Shown: positions 1 to 8,629, counted from the first letter of the stretch. The stretch is 64,000 nt of DNA from an uncultured Bacteroides sp. (GCA_944322335.1 CALUOU010000002.1:1-64000); one strand, 5' to 3'. Numbers and translations are program-made. Notes: a model not told the origin generated them from the letters alone.

Positions 1-100
1 GGGCTTGTAACGTACAAATTATACATCAAATTATACATATACTTTTTTGTTTTTCTGCGAGGAACACAAGAACTTTGTGCCAAAGAAAACCAATAGTATT

Positions 101-481
101 ATGTATATGAAACGAATTGTTTTAATTATGACGGCGTTAATGGCTTTGAATGCAAGTGCTATGGCGCAAGAGAATGACGATGACGAATCAGATATTATTT
201 ATCTGACTTTAGAGATTCTGAAGGGTTGCGAACCAACAACATTCTCCCTTTTCCAGCCCACCGCTCACGCCACCTTATATAATAAGGTAGTCAGTGTAGA
301 CCTGAGCGAGTTGTCAGAAGGAGCTGTTGTCACCGTCACCAGCATGGCTACCGGTGAAGTGGTCTATTCACAGACGGGCATGGGGTGCATGGAGATTGAC
401 CTGAGTGCTTGCGGCAAGGGACAGCATCAGATTGATATTGTATCGGGCGAACTATGGCTGCAAGGTCATTTTACACTCTAA
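101..481 (+). CDS. Small exported DUF3244-like protein
   Basis: A protein of about 126 residues with a clear signal peptide (MKRIVLIMTALMALNASAMA, then Q). The mature part is short, acidic at its start, and predicted all-beta, with a pattern like DUF3244 proteins of Bacteroidales (SVDLSELSEGAVVTVTSMATG and a later DIVSGELWLQGHF region). DUF3244 has no established function. The start could be the ATG at 101 or at 107; the ATG at 47 would put 20 extra residues before the signal peptide. It ends 21 bases before the VKOR-fusion gene, so it may belong to the same transcription unit as the peptide-export cassette. The family call rests on length and sequence pattern alone. Confidence 0.7.
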   Translation: MYMKRIVLIMTALMALNASAMAQENDDDESDIIYLTLEILKGCEPTTFSLFQPTAHATLYNKVVSVDLSELSEGAVVTVTSMATGEVVYSQTGMGCMEIDLSACGKGQHQIDIVSGELWLQGHFTL

Positions 482-502
482 CCGGAATCACCGCACATTG
501 TC

Positions 503-2014
503 ATGACTGACACTGTCTCTTTGCTCTATCGCTATCTGCGGTTACTCTCCGTGAGGGTGGATCGTGGCACTGTCCGCCGCTTGCTGGATCATCCCTTGGG
601 TGACAGCATGCGGGGACTGAGTGATGCATTAGACGCGCTGGGAGTGAAGAACGCCGCTTACCAGCTTCCTGCGGACTATCTTGACCAGGTGGAAACACCG
701 TTTATCGCGCTGACGAGGCAAGATGACAATTCGTTCTGCCTGGTGGAGCAAAGGAAAGGGGAAGGTTTTGTCGTCTTTACGGAAGGCAAGCGGATGACCG
801 TCAATAGGGAGAGCTTTTTGTGGCAATGGACAGGCGGAGTGTTGCTCGGTGAGGTGACGGAATCCACCCGGCAAGACCCTTGGTATGTGGTGAAGAATGG
901 ATGTGATTGGTTGTTGCGGCACAGCTTGTCAACGACTTGTGTGCTGCTGCTCCTCATGATGTTGTGGGAAACGGAACACACTCTCTGGTTCTATGACATA
1001 ACGCTTTGGATGGGCACTTTTGCCTCCGCCGCCATTCTCTATAAGGAATGGATGGACAGCCGTTTTCTGCACCGTTTCTGCCACATTGGGCAGACGGTGG
1101 ACTGCGATGCGGTGTTGCGGTCTAAGGGATCCCGTTTGGCAGGCGTTGGCTTGGGCGAACTTAGTCTGCTATATTTCGCTACGCTTTTGTTGTCCTTTGG
1201 AAACTTTCCGCTGGGTTTGGACGGATGGACTGTCTGTTGCGGCCTATCGGCTTTGGTGTTCACCATCTATTCGGTTGTTTACCAAGCGTTTGTAGTCCGC
1301 AAAGGATGTGTGCTCTGCATGGCGGTGAACGTGTCGGTGTGGCTGAACAGTCTGTCGTTGTATCTGCTTTATGCGCAGGAGGGCATGCCATTGTCTTTTT
1401 CCTTCTCCGGATGGGTGTCATTGGTCCTTTCAGCGGGTATTGTGCTCGGTGTCGGACTGACGGTGAAGCGTTGGACAAGAGCCTCGCAGGGTTACCGTCA
1501 ACTGCAAGCCCGTTATGCGGGTTTGTTGCAGTCCGAAACGTTTCAAGCCCTTTTGGCATTGCAGCCCGTTTTGGGGGACATGCCGGAAAAGGACCTTTGT
1601 CTGCACAATGGTTTGGAGGGAACGGATGAGATATTGATTGTGACGAATCCCACGTGTGAAAACTGTGCCCGCCTTCATCCGCAACTGAGTGTGCTGGCGA
1701 CACACGCCCCGACTTTCTTGCTCCTGCTGACGTTCCCGCAGGACAAAACCGGGCAGCGGGTGGCGCAGGCAGTGCTTGCCGCTTACCGCACGCAAGGATG
1801 GGAGAAGGCGTTTGACACATTAAGGCATTGGTTCGAGACGGGCAAATTGCCTGTGGATGCCGTGCAACCTACAGAAGAAGATGTGGAACGGTGGAAAAAG
1901 CAACAACTGTATGCTTACCGGCATCAACTGACCCGCACGCCTTCCCTGTACGTAGACGGACGTTATGTGCCTGAGGTGTATGAGGTAACGGATTTAAGAT
2001 ATGTATTGACATAG
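503..2014 (+). CDS. C39-like / vitamin K epoxide reductase / thioredoxin fusion
   Basis: A 503-residue membrane disulfide-forming protein. Residues 1-115 look like a C39 peptidase fold but lack the catalytic Cys and His found in the exporter encoded downstream. Residues 140-325 form a VKOR domain with several membrane segments, loop cysteines C193 and C201, and the active-site pair C269-V-L-C272. Residues 340-503 are a thioredoxin-fold domain with C385-E-N-C388. VKOR proteins oxidise partner thioredoxins using quinone, so this fusion should generate disulfides outside the cytoplasm. It lies directly upstream of a peptide with four cysteines, the obvious substrate. I infer that the degenerate C39 domain may dock the double-glycine leader. 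The domain order is seen in the sequence; the docking role is a hypothesis. Confidence 0.88.
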   Translation: MTDTVSLLYRYLRLLSVRVDRGTVRRLLDHPLGDSMRGLSDALDALGVKNAAYQLPADYLDQVETPFIALTRQDDNSFCLVEQRKGEGFVVFTEGKRMTVNRESFLWQWTGGVLLGEVTESTRQDPWYVVKNGCDWLLRHSLSTTCVLLLLMMLWETEHTLWFYDITLWMGTFASAAILYKEWMDSRFLHRFCHIGQTVDCDAVLRSKGSRLAGVGLGELSLLYFATLLLSFGNFPLGLDGWTVCCGLSALVFTIYSVVYQAFVVRKGCVLCMAVNVSVWLNSLSLYLLYAQEGMPLSFSFSGWVSLVLSAGIVLGVGLTVKRWTRASQGYRQLQARYAGLLQSETFQALLALQPVLGDMPEKDLCLHNGLEGTDEILIVTNPTCENCARLHPQLSVLATHAPTFLLLLTFPQDKTGQRVAQAVLAAYRTQGWEKAFDTLRHWFETGKLPVDAVQPTEEDVERWKKQQLYAYRHQLTRTPSLYVDGRYVPEVYEVTDLRYVLT

Positions 2015-2015
2015 A

Positions 2016-2089
2016 AGATATTTGTTGTTTGCGAAAACAAGTGGCTGTTTGGGAGTCAGCCTTAAAAAATCCGGAGTTAAATAAGTTTG
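2016..2089 (+). promoter_or_regulatory. Shared leader element upstream of peptide 1
   Basis: This stretch matches the one before the second peptide gene (7402-7466) over about 60 bases. It has a 6-bp hairpin TTGTTT-GCGA-AAACAA (2025-2040, a GNRA-type tetraloop), then a GGCTG/CAGCC stem (2043-2061), then TTAAAAAA. The second stem ends 49 bases before the start codon; in the other copy the gap is 51. A -7 box of the Bacteroidetes type, TAAGTTTG, lies at 2082-2089. It could be a promoter/operator or a structured 5' leader; the sequence does not decide. Confidence 0.65.
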
Positions 2090-2110
2090 GAATAGTAATA
2101 GTTATTTGTT

Positions 2111-2311
2111 ATGAAAGAAACATTCTTAAAGTTTCAACTTCCGAAAGAGAAGATGAACGAAGTGCGGGGTGGCAGCACCCAGATCTGTCATTGCGGCGGC
2201 AGCACCAATGAGTTTAGAGTAGAAGGTCTCGATGAATATGATGATCTGGACTACTATGTGGGTGAAGTCATATGTAATGGTGCCGGTTGGGCCTGTACTC
2301 CCGCCAGATGA
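2111..2311 (+). CDS. Double-glycine leader peptide 1 (four-cysteine precursor)
   Basis: A 66-residue precursor. Residues 1-21 form a leader ending in R-G-G with the pattern FxxFxLxKxxMNxV, shared with the second peptide in this cassette. Cleavage after G21 would release a 45-residue acidic peptide with cysteines at precursor positions 26, 28, 55 and 62, a central Asp/Tyr-rich stretch and a Gly/Trp-containing C-terminal loop. A second Gly-Gly (29-30) is a possible alternative site. C39-type ABC transporters cleave such leaders during export, and one is encoded about 1.5 kb downstream. The cysteines and the adjacent VKOR fusion suggest a disulfide-bonded bacteriocin, pheromone or signalling peptide. 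I recognise no named peptide family in the mature part. Confidence 0.8.
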   Translation: MKETFLKFQLPKEKMNEVRGGSTQICHCGGSTNEFRVEGLDEYDDLDYYVGEVICNGAGWACTPAR

Positions 2312-2443
2312 TGCACGTTCAGTTTAGGGCGATGGATTGATATATCCTTTAATTCAAATGAGAGTGGTACTGAGATAGGATCTATCTTGGCATACCACTC
2401 TTTCAACGCTCATTCAATGGAATATTTCAATAGATATATGGTT

Positions 2444-3874
2444 ATGAAGAAGTTTTCCCTGATATTTGCTCTTTTCTTTTTGTGCACTTTACGTGCCTAT
2501 TCCCAGCATGCTTGCCTTGCGTTTGCCTCTGAAGGGAATTACGAGGTTCAATTGTACGGTCCTTTAGATGGGGGGTATAATCATCAGATATGTACAAAGA
2601 TCTTGGTGACCCATGGAGATACGGTTGCATATGAGCTTCCGGTCACTGACTATGCGTATGTAAAATGCCGGATTCAGCAGATTTCATTCGATTATAATTT
2701 CTTGTTGTTTCCAAACGATTCCGTTCTCGTCCATATTGACTCTACGGGAGTTGCCTTCCAAGGGGATAATGCCGATGGGCATCGCTATTTATATAATGGT
2801 TTCTATGGGAAATCAGCTTTGGAACGTTTTTTGACAGTTCAAAAGTTCTTTGATTCATATAAAGAAAAGGGATTGGAAATCAAAGACATTCTGCCATCCC
2901 TAAACCGTGAATCGGGGAATGTGGATCTATTCAACGGAATGGATACATTAAACGTCTCACCGTCTTTCTCTTCCGTCAGCAAAGAGGAACTCTATATGTA
3001 CCTTTGTTCTGATTTCCTTATACAGTTCCACTCACTCTTGGCTAAGAACCGTCAGGACAGCTCGGAAATCCGTCATGAAATAGATAAAATATTTCAAAAA
3101 ATACCTATTACCCCTGATATTGTGAAACATCCTTCAAAGCTATATTATTCGAAGTATCTGGAATATACATATGGAAAGGGAGCTTGTCCTGAAGCTTATG
3201 ACCGCTCTATTTTCGGTCTATATGGGGATTATCTGTATGCGCCTAAATCCGTCCAACCGGTATTGTTAGGAAGGACTTGTCTGACGCAATTGCAATATGA
3301 TTCGGGCGAAATGGATTTGGATAAGTTCCTGCCTTTTTTCAGGGAGAACTATCCGGATAGTGAATACCTGCCGATCATTGAGAAGCGGTTCGGTGAATAT
3401 AGAGCGGTGCAGAAAGATTCTACGGGCATATATTGGATCGATGAACCCATAGACAGCCTGATCCAACTGAAAAACGTCAAGGAACTTAACGGGAAAAACA
3501 TTTATATTGATTTATGGGCAAGCTGGTGCATGCCATGCCGGAAGCAGTTTGCTTACAGAGCATTCGTGGACAGCATACTGGAGCTTTATCCCGACATGGA
3601 AATCCTGTATATTTCGTTGGATGTTCCCAAGCATAGCAAGGCTTGGAAGAATTGCATCACTCGGTATCATCTGGAAGGTTATCATCTGATGGCATCCCAA
3701 GAATTAGTAGAGGATATCAAACGGAAGATTTATCAGAAAGACCCCTATGAGATCCCACGTTACGTGCTGATCGCTTCAGACGGCATTATTCTGGACAGGA
3801 ACCTGCCGGCTCCCAGCGAAAATGTGTTGCTAAAGGAAAGAATCGAAGAATTGTCTGTTCGATTCAAACATTAG
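2444..3874 (+). CDS. Periplasmic thioredoxin-like (TlpA/ResA type) protein
   Basis: About 476 residues with a signal peptide (MKKFSLIFALFFLCTLRAYS) and a C-terminal thioredoxin domain carrying W-C362-M-P-C365, then a beta strand with a cis-Pro region (EIPRYVLI). The long N-terminal part is unassigned but has the length and layout of the DUF4369-type domain seen in other Bacteroidetes TlpA-like proteins. Such proteins reduce or isomerise disulfides in the periplasm. Set between a cysteine-rich peptide and its exporter, it probably edits disulfides made by the VKOR fusion. Starts at 2438 and 2387 are also in frame; 2444 best fits the signal peptide. The gene looks more AT-rich than the exporter gene that follows, hinting at a separate origin. 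Confidence 0.85.
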   Translation: MKKFSLIFALFFLCTLRAYSQHACLAFASEGNYEVQLYGPLDGGYNHQICTKILVTHGDTVAYELPVTDYAYVKCRIQQISFDYNFLLFPNDSVLVHIDSTGVAFQGDNADGHRYLYNGFYGKSALERFLTVQKFFDSYKEKGLEIKDILPSLNRESGNVDLFNGMDTLNVSPSFSSVSKEELYMYLCSDFLIQFHSLLAKNRQDSSEIRHEIDKIFQKIPITPDIVKHPSKLYYSKYLEYTYGKGACPEAYDRSIFGLYGDYLYAPKSVQPVLLGRTCLTQLQYDSGEMDLDKFLPFFRENYPDSEYLPIIEKRFGEYRAVQKDSTGIYWIDEPIDSLIQLKNVKELNGKNIYIDLWASWCMPCRKQFAYRAFVDSILELYPDMEILYISLDVPKHSKAWKNCITRYHLEGYHLMASQELVEDIKRKIYQKDPYEIPRYVLIASDGIILDRNLPAPSENVLLKERIEELSVRFKH

Positions 3875-3881
3875 ATTTGTG

Positions 3882-6074
3882 ATGAAACCTTTCCCCCATT
3901 ACTCCCAGCACGACCAGATGGACTGCGGACCTACCTGCCTGCGGATGGTGGCCGCCTGGTATGGCAAACGCTATTCGTTGGAAGGGCTGCGTGAAAAGAG
4001 TTTCCTGACGCGCGAAGGGGTGTCCATGCTGGGCATCAGCGAGGCGGCGGAACGCATCGGACTGCGGAGCATGTGCGTGCAGATAGACTACAAGCGGCTA
4101 CTGGAAGCCCCGTTGCCCTGCATCGTGCATTGGAACCAGCAGCACTTCGTGGTGGTGTACCGCATGGACGGCAAGCGTGTGTGGGTGGCCGATCCGGGGG
4201 CTGAGAAACTGAAATATACCAAGGAAGAGTTTTGCCGGTGCTGGCTTAGTGCGAAGCGGGACGGAGTGGATACGGGCATTGCCTTGCTGCTGGAGCCTAC
4301 GCCGGAGTTCTATGCGCGAGAAGATGATGGGGACGAAGGAGAGCGGAACCGGAGGGGGCTGCTGTTCATGTTTTCCTATCTGCGGCCTTACAAGCAACTG
4401 ATCGGGCAGCTCCTGTTGGGGCTGTTGTTGGGCAGCCTCATCCAGCTGATGCTGCCTTTCCTGACACAGAGCGTGGTGGACTTCGGCATCAACAATCAGG
4501 ACATGGGCTTCATCTGGCTGGTGCTGGTCGCACAACTGACACTGACCTTCAGCAGCGCGGCGGTGGAGTTTATCCGTGGCTGGATCTTGCTGCATCTGGG
4601 CACACGGGTGAACATTTCCCTCATATCGGATTTTCTCGCCAAGCTGATGCGCCTGCCCATGAGCTATTTCGACACGAAGATGACGGGCGACATCCTGCAG
4701 CGCATTAACGATCATACCCGCATACAGGACTTCCTGACGGGCAGCAGCCTGAGTGTGGTGTTTTCGGCGTTCAACATCGTGGTGTTCGGACTGGTGCTGT
4801 TGCTTTACAGTCCGATCGTTTTTGTCATCTTTCTGGCGGGCAGTGCGTTGTATGTGGCTTATGTGTGGCTGTTCATGAAGAGACGGGCGGAACTGGATCA
4901 CAAGCGTTTTGCCCAGCAGAGCGCGAACCAGAGCAGCGTGGTGCAGCTGGTGACGGGCATGCAGGAAATCAAGCTCAGCGCTTGCGAGCGGCAGAAGCGG
5001 TGGGAGTGGGAACGCATTCAGGTAAGGCTGTTCAGGGTGAACATCAAGAGCTTGGCCTTGCGGCAGTACCAAGATTCGGGCGCGGTGCTGATCAATCAGA
5101 CCAAGAACGTGCTCATCACGGGTCTGGTGGCAAGCTTCGTGGTGCAGGGGGAGATGACATTGGGCATGATGATGTCCGTGCAATACATCATCGGACAGCT
5201 GAACAGTCCGGTGAACGAGCTGATCACCTTTGCCCGCGACATGCAGGATGCCCGCCTCAGCATGAACCGCCTGAGCGAGGTGCGCGGCAAGTCCGATGAG
5301 GAGAATCCCGCCCGGCAACCGCTGCGGGAGATCCCGCAAGGAGCGGGGCTGCGGCTGGAGGACGTAAGCTTCAAGTACGACCCTCTGGCGGAAACACCTA
5401 CGCTTGATCACATCAACCTGGACATAGAGGCGGGCAAACAGACCGCCATCGTGGGCATGAGCGGCAGCGGAAAGACCACGATGGTGAAACTGCTGCTGGG
5501 CTTCTATCCGCCTGCGGCGGGACAGATCAAGGTGGGCGGCAGTCCGCTGGAGCTGTACAGCCCCCGGCGGTGGAGGCAGCGGTGCGGGGTGGTGATGCAA
5601 GACGGTTTTATCTTCTCAGACACCATTGCGGGCAACATCGCGCCGGGTGTGGAGCGGATAGACCGCGAACGGCTGAGGCATGCGGCAAAGGTGGCATGCA
5701 TCGAAACGTTCATCAACGAACTGCCTTTGCGCTACGACACGAAGATAGGCAGCGAGGGACACGGATTGAGCCAAGGACAGAAGCAACGCATCCTGATAGC
5801 CCGCGCGGTGTACAAGAATCCGGCATTCATCTTCTTCGACGAGGCCACCAATGCCTTGGATGCCAACAACGAGCGGCGCATCATGGAAAACCTGCAAGCC
5901 TTCTTCCGGGGACGTACCTCAGTGGTAGTGGCCCACCGGCTGAGTACGGTACGTCATGCCGACAAGATCGTGGTGATAGACCATGGGCGCATCGCTGAAG
6001 TGGGCACCCACGAGGAGCTGATCGCACTGGAAGGGCAGTATTACAGTTTGGTCAAGAATCAGTTGGAGGTGTGA
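3882..6074 (+). CDS. Peptidase C39 domain-containing ABC exporter
   Basis: A complete 730-residue bacteriocin/peptide-type exporter. The N-terminal C39 peptidase has C15 (DQMDCGPTC), H88 (QQHFVVV) and D104 (VWVADPG), the full catalytic set. A membrane domain with about six helices spans residues 160-430. The ATPase domain has Walker A GMSGSGKTT (526-533), signature LSQGQ (629-633), Walker B FFDE (D653, E654) and an H-loop VVAHRLST. It should cut precursors after Gly-Gly while exporting them; two such precursors flank it. A GTG one codon upstream (3879) is an alternative start. It begins 7 bases after the thioredoxin gene stops and overlaps or abuts the adaptor gene, so they are co-transcribed. 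Confidence 0.95.
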   Translation: MKPFPHYSQHDQMDCGPTCLRMVAAWYGKRYSLEGLREKSFLTREGVSMLGISEAAERIGLRSMCVQIDYKRLLEAPLPCIVHWNQQHFVVVYRMDGKRVWVADPGAEKLKYTKEEFCRCWLSAKRDGVDTGIALLLEPTPEFYAREDDGDEGERNRRGLLFMFSYLRPYKQLIGQLLLGLLLGSLIQLMLPFLTQSVVDFGINNQDMGFIWLVLVAQLTLTFSSAAVEFIRGWILLHLGTRVNISLISDFLAKLMRLPMSYFDTKMTGDILQRINDHTRIQDFLTGSSLSVVFSAFNIVVFGLVLLLYSPIVFVIFLAGSALYVAYVWLFMKRRAELDHKRFAQQSANQSSVVQLVTGMQEIKLSACERQKRWEWERIQVRLFRVNIKSLALRQYQDSGAVLINQTKNVLITGLVASFVVQGEMTLGMMMSVQYIIGQLNSPVNELITFARDMQDARLSMNRLSEVRGKSDEENPARQPLREIPQGAGLRLEDVSFKYDPLAETPTLDHINLDIEAGKQTAIVGMSGSGKTTMVKLLLGFYPPAAGQIKVGGSPLELYSPRRWRQRCGVVMQDGFIFSDTIAGNIAPGVERIDRERLRHAAKVACIETFINELPLRYDTKIGSEGHGLSQGQKQRILIARAVYKNPAFIFFDEATNALDANNERRIMENLQAFFRGRTSVVVAHRLSTVRHADKIVVIDHGRIAEVGTHEELIALEGQYYSLVKNQLEV

Positions 6075-6076
6075 AG

Positions 6077-7369
6077 ATGGAACCGGAGAACGACATTGAG
6101 CTGCGGAGCGAGGAGGTGCAGGAGATATTGACCCGTCCGCCCCATGCGTTGGTGCGTTGGGGCATCACGGTGTTTTTCGGCGTGCTGGCGGTGGTGTTCA
6201 TCGGCGGATGTTTCTTCCAATATCCCGATGTGGTGGATGCCACGGTGACTGTCACGACCGAGCGTCCGCCGGTATGGATGGTGGCGCGGGGAAGCGGTAA
6301 GATAAAAGAGGTGTTCCATCAGGACCGCGATTCGGTGTATACGGGCGACCTGATTGCCGTGCTGGAGAATCCGGCACGCACCGCTGACGTGCGGAAGCTG
6401 AAAAGGCTACTGCAGGCATTCAGTCTGACGGACAGTTGCGTGCAGGAGGTGCGCTTTCCCGACAAGCCGGCTTTGGGCAGCGTACAGTCCGCTTATGCCG
6501 CTTTCCTGCGAAGCCTGACAGATTATCGCAACTACTTGGAACTGAACCTCTACGACCGTCAGATCAAAGCGACGGAACAGGAACTGGAGGAGTACGGACG
6601 ATACATCACCCACTTGGAACGGCAGATCGTGCTGGACGGCAAACAGACGGAGATAGCGGAGACCATACACCGCAGGGAGAAGAAACTGCATGAAGACGGA
6701 CTGACAGCTCAGGCAGAATATGAGGAGGCACAACAGGCGTTGCTGGCCAAGCGGCAGACCACGGAGCAGCTGATGACCTCGCTCTCCAACGCCCGCATCC
6801 GGCAGGCTCAGTTGAGACAGACCATCCTGCAGACCCGCATGGAGCAGGCACGGGAAGCCAATACGCTGCGTACCGCTTTGCAATCCGCTTTCAACGATTT
6901 GAAAACCGGCATCAGCGATTGGGAGCTGGCATACCTTTTTGTCAGTCCGGCTGCGGGCATTTTGTCTTACAATGATGTGTGGCAGAAGAACCAGAACGTG
7001 AACAGCGGCGACAAGGTGTTTTCTGTGGTGGCCAAAGATATGGGAGCCATCATCGGGAAAATAAAGTTGCCCGTCGAAGGTTCAGGTAAAGTGAAGGCGG
7101 GGCAGCGGGTCAACATCAGCGTGGCGGGGTATCCTTATATGGAGTTTGGCTTCCTGACCGGCACGGTGCAATCGGTCTCGCTGCTGGCTGATGAAGAAAG
7201 CATGTACACCGTCACGGTCAGCCTGCCGCAAGACTTGCGCACTTCCTACGGCAAGTCCTTGCACTTCGGCGGCGAGCTGGCCGGCACCGCCCAAGTGCTG
7301 ACCGACGAACGAAGTGTGACCGCCCGCCTGTTGAGCCCGCTGCGCTATGTGTGGGAGAAGTATCGCTGA
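6077..7369 (+). CDS. HlyD-family membrane fusion (adaptor) protein
   Basis: A 430-residue adaptor for peptide export. It has a short cytoplasmic N-terminus, one membrane helix (about residues 25-50, WGITVFFGVLAVVFIGG), a split lipoyl/barrel-sandwich region (around TTERPPVWMVARGSGKIKEV and VSPAAGILSYNDVW) and a long alpha-helical hairpin rich in Glu, Gln and Leu (about 105-275). A GGAGG sits 7 bases before the ATG at 6077, which favours this start over the GTG at 6071 that overlaps the exporter stop codon. It should link the C39 ABC exporter to an outer-membrane TolC-type channel; no such channel gene lies in the window. Confidence 0.92.
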   Translation: MEPENDIELRSEEVQEILTRPPHALVRWGITVFFGVLAVVFIGGCFFQYPDVVDATVTVTTERPPVWMVARGSGKIKEVFHQDRDSVYTGDLIAVLENPARTADVRKLKRLLQAFSLTDSCVQEVRFPDKPALGSVQSAYAAFLRSLTDYRNYLELNLYDRQIKATEQELEEYGRYITHLERQIVLDGKQTEIAETIHRREKKLHEDGLTAQAEYEEAQQALLAKRQTTEQLMTSLSNARIRQAQLRQTILQTRMEQAREANTLRTALQSAFNDLKTGISDWELAYLFVSPAAGILSYNDVWQKNQNVNSGDKVFSVVAKDMGAIIGKIKLPVEGSGKVKAGQRVNISVAGYPYMEFGFLTGTVQSVSLLADEESMYTVTVSLPQDLRTSYGKSLHFGGELAGTAQVLTDERSVTARLLSPLRYVWEKYR

Positions 7370-7401
7370 AAGAATGGAAGAATGTGGATATAAGAGATAA
7401 A

Positions 7402-7466
7402 AAGATATTTGTTGTTCGCGAAAACAAGTGGCTGTTGCCGGACTTCAGCCTTAAAAAAAGTCGGAA
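7402..7466 (+). promoter_or_regulatory. Shared leader element upstream of peptide 2
   Basis: Second copy of the element before peptide 1. The first 34 bases differ at one position only. The hairpin region here is TTGTTC-GCGA-AAACAA (7412-7427), so the closing base pair is lost or shifts to TTCGCGAA. The GGCTG/CAGCC stem (7430-7450) is kept while its loop differs in length and sequence (11 versus 9 bases), and the TTAAAAAA tract follows. The stem ends 51 bases before the ATG. Conservation of the stem with a changed loop suggests the structure matters. Confidence 0.65.
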
Positions 7467-7501
7467 ATGAATCAATTTATTAACCAAAATCGTTTTTGAT
7501 C

Positions 7502-7690
7502 ATGAAACTGAATGAGTTTAAGGATTTTGAACTGGACAAGACGCAGCTGAATGCACTGATTACAGGCGGCATGTCAAAAGAGGACTATTGCGATCTGATA
7601 CAATTTCAGGCGAATACCTCTAATGGAAGGTGGACCCAAGAAGAATGGGATGCCTGGTCGTATGCCTATGAAACCCATTGCATGAATTGA
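7502..7690 (+). CDS. Double-glycine leader peptide 2 (two-cysteine precursor)
   Basis: A 62-residue precursor; the ATG at 7502 is preferred over a TTG at 7496. The leader (1-23) ends in T-G-G and aligns with peptide 1 as FxxFxLxKxxLNxL. Cleavage after G23 gives a 39-residue peptide with cysteines at precursor positions 30 and 60, three tryptophans and several tyrosines, so one disulfide could close almost the whole peptide into a loop. The mature part has no evident similarity to peptide 1. It follows the adaptor gene and the second copy of the shared leader element, so it may be co-expressed with peptide 1. Bacteriocin or signalling peptide are both possible. Confidence 0.8.
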   Translation: MKLNEFKDFELDKTQLNALITGGMSKEDYCDLIQFQANTSNGRWTQEEWDAWSYAYETHCMN

Positions 7691-7780
7691 TGATGGGCTT
7701 GTGACTTTATGAAAGGAAGGGGATGGCTCAGGCTATCCGCTTCCTTCGGATTAACTTTCACTTTTAAAAAAAGATTGACC

Positions 7781-8629
7781 ATGAGACTTTTTGTATTGTT
7801 AGCAGCCTTTTTATGCGCTTCCGGCTTGTATGCGCAGAAAACCCGTGAGATCGAACCGGCGGTGCTGGAATGTCAGTATGCACATTGGATGTTGCGCGAC
7901 ACCTTGAATCCTTCCAATCGGACTGAAGATTTGATGATCTTGCGGATCGGCAAAAACGCGAGCGAGTTTTTCAGCCGTTATACGTTTTATGGCGATTCGC
8001 TGTGGAACGATCCCCAAGGAGAGAAAACAGCCGCCAGATTGACCTTGGAGGCGGTGCGGACACGGGATCATTCCCGCAGACCTGGCGCAAGAACCACTAA
8101 TGACTATATTTATAAGAATTATCCCAAAGGGAAAATGAACACTTACACCAGTCTGGGCGGAATCTCTTGTCATCTCATACAGGAGGATATGCCTGAATTT
8201 GAATGGGAAATGCGTGATTCCTCACAGGTGGTCTGTGGATATACATGCCAGCTTGCCGTCACTCGTTTCAGAGGACGCAACTGGAATGCGTGGTTTACGT
8301 TGGAACTTCCTGTTAGCGACGGGCCTTGGAAATTGGGAGGGTTGCCAGGTCTGATCTTGGAGGCTTATGATGCCGCCGGTCATTACCATTATACCCTTGT
8401 CGGGATCCGGAAAAAGGATGTGCCGCCGGTCACTTTTTATAATTATTGGAAGAAGAAATATGAAAAGACGGAGCGATTGGACTTTTTGAGAATGGAAGTC
8501 AAGAGCCTGAATGACCCTGCTCCGATGCGCACCATCAAAGAGGCGACCGGCATTGACTATGGGGTGAAATATGACCCGAACTCCGAAAGGAGGATCAGCT
8601 ATGACCTCTTGGAGCGCGACTACCGTTGA
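7781..8629 (+). CDS. GLPGLI family protein
   Basis: About 282 residues with a signal peptide (MRLFVLLAAFLCASGLYA then Q) and the family hallmark GPWKLGGLPGLILEAYD, followed by a typical beta-rich C-terminal half (YHYTLVGIRKK). GLPGLI proteins are confined to Bacteroidetes; their biochemical role is unknown, but they often sit beside GG-leader peptides and C39 exporters. Here it closes the cassette 90 bases after peptide 2. An upstream in-frame ATG at 7709 would add 24 residues before the signal peptide and is unlikely. The predicted location is periplasm or outer membrane. Confidence 0.9.
   Translation: MRLFVLLAAFLCASGLYAQKTREIEPAVLECQYAHWMLRDTLNPSNRTEDLMILRIGKNASEFFSRYTFYGDSLWNDPQGEKTAARLTLEAVRTRDHSRRPGARTTNDYIYKNYPKGKMNTYTSLGGISCHLIQEDMPEFEWEMRDSSQVVCGYTCQLAVTRFRGRNWNAWFTLELPVSDGPWKLGGLPGLILEAYDAAGHYHYTLVGIRKKDVPPVTFYNYWKKKYEKTERLDFLRMEVKSLNDPAPMRTIKEATGIDYGVKYDPNSERRISYDLLERDYR

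Noticed and set aside
2029..2211. 60-residue ORF beginning before peptide 1
   Set aside because: It starts inside the shared leader element and overlaps peptide 1 in another frame, with no family pattern.
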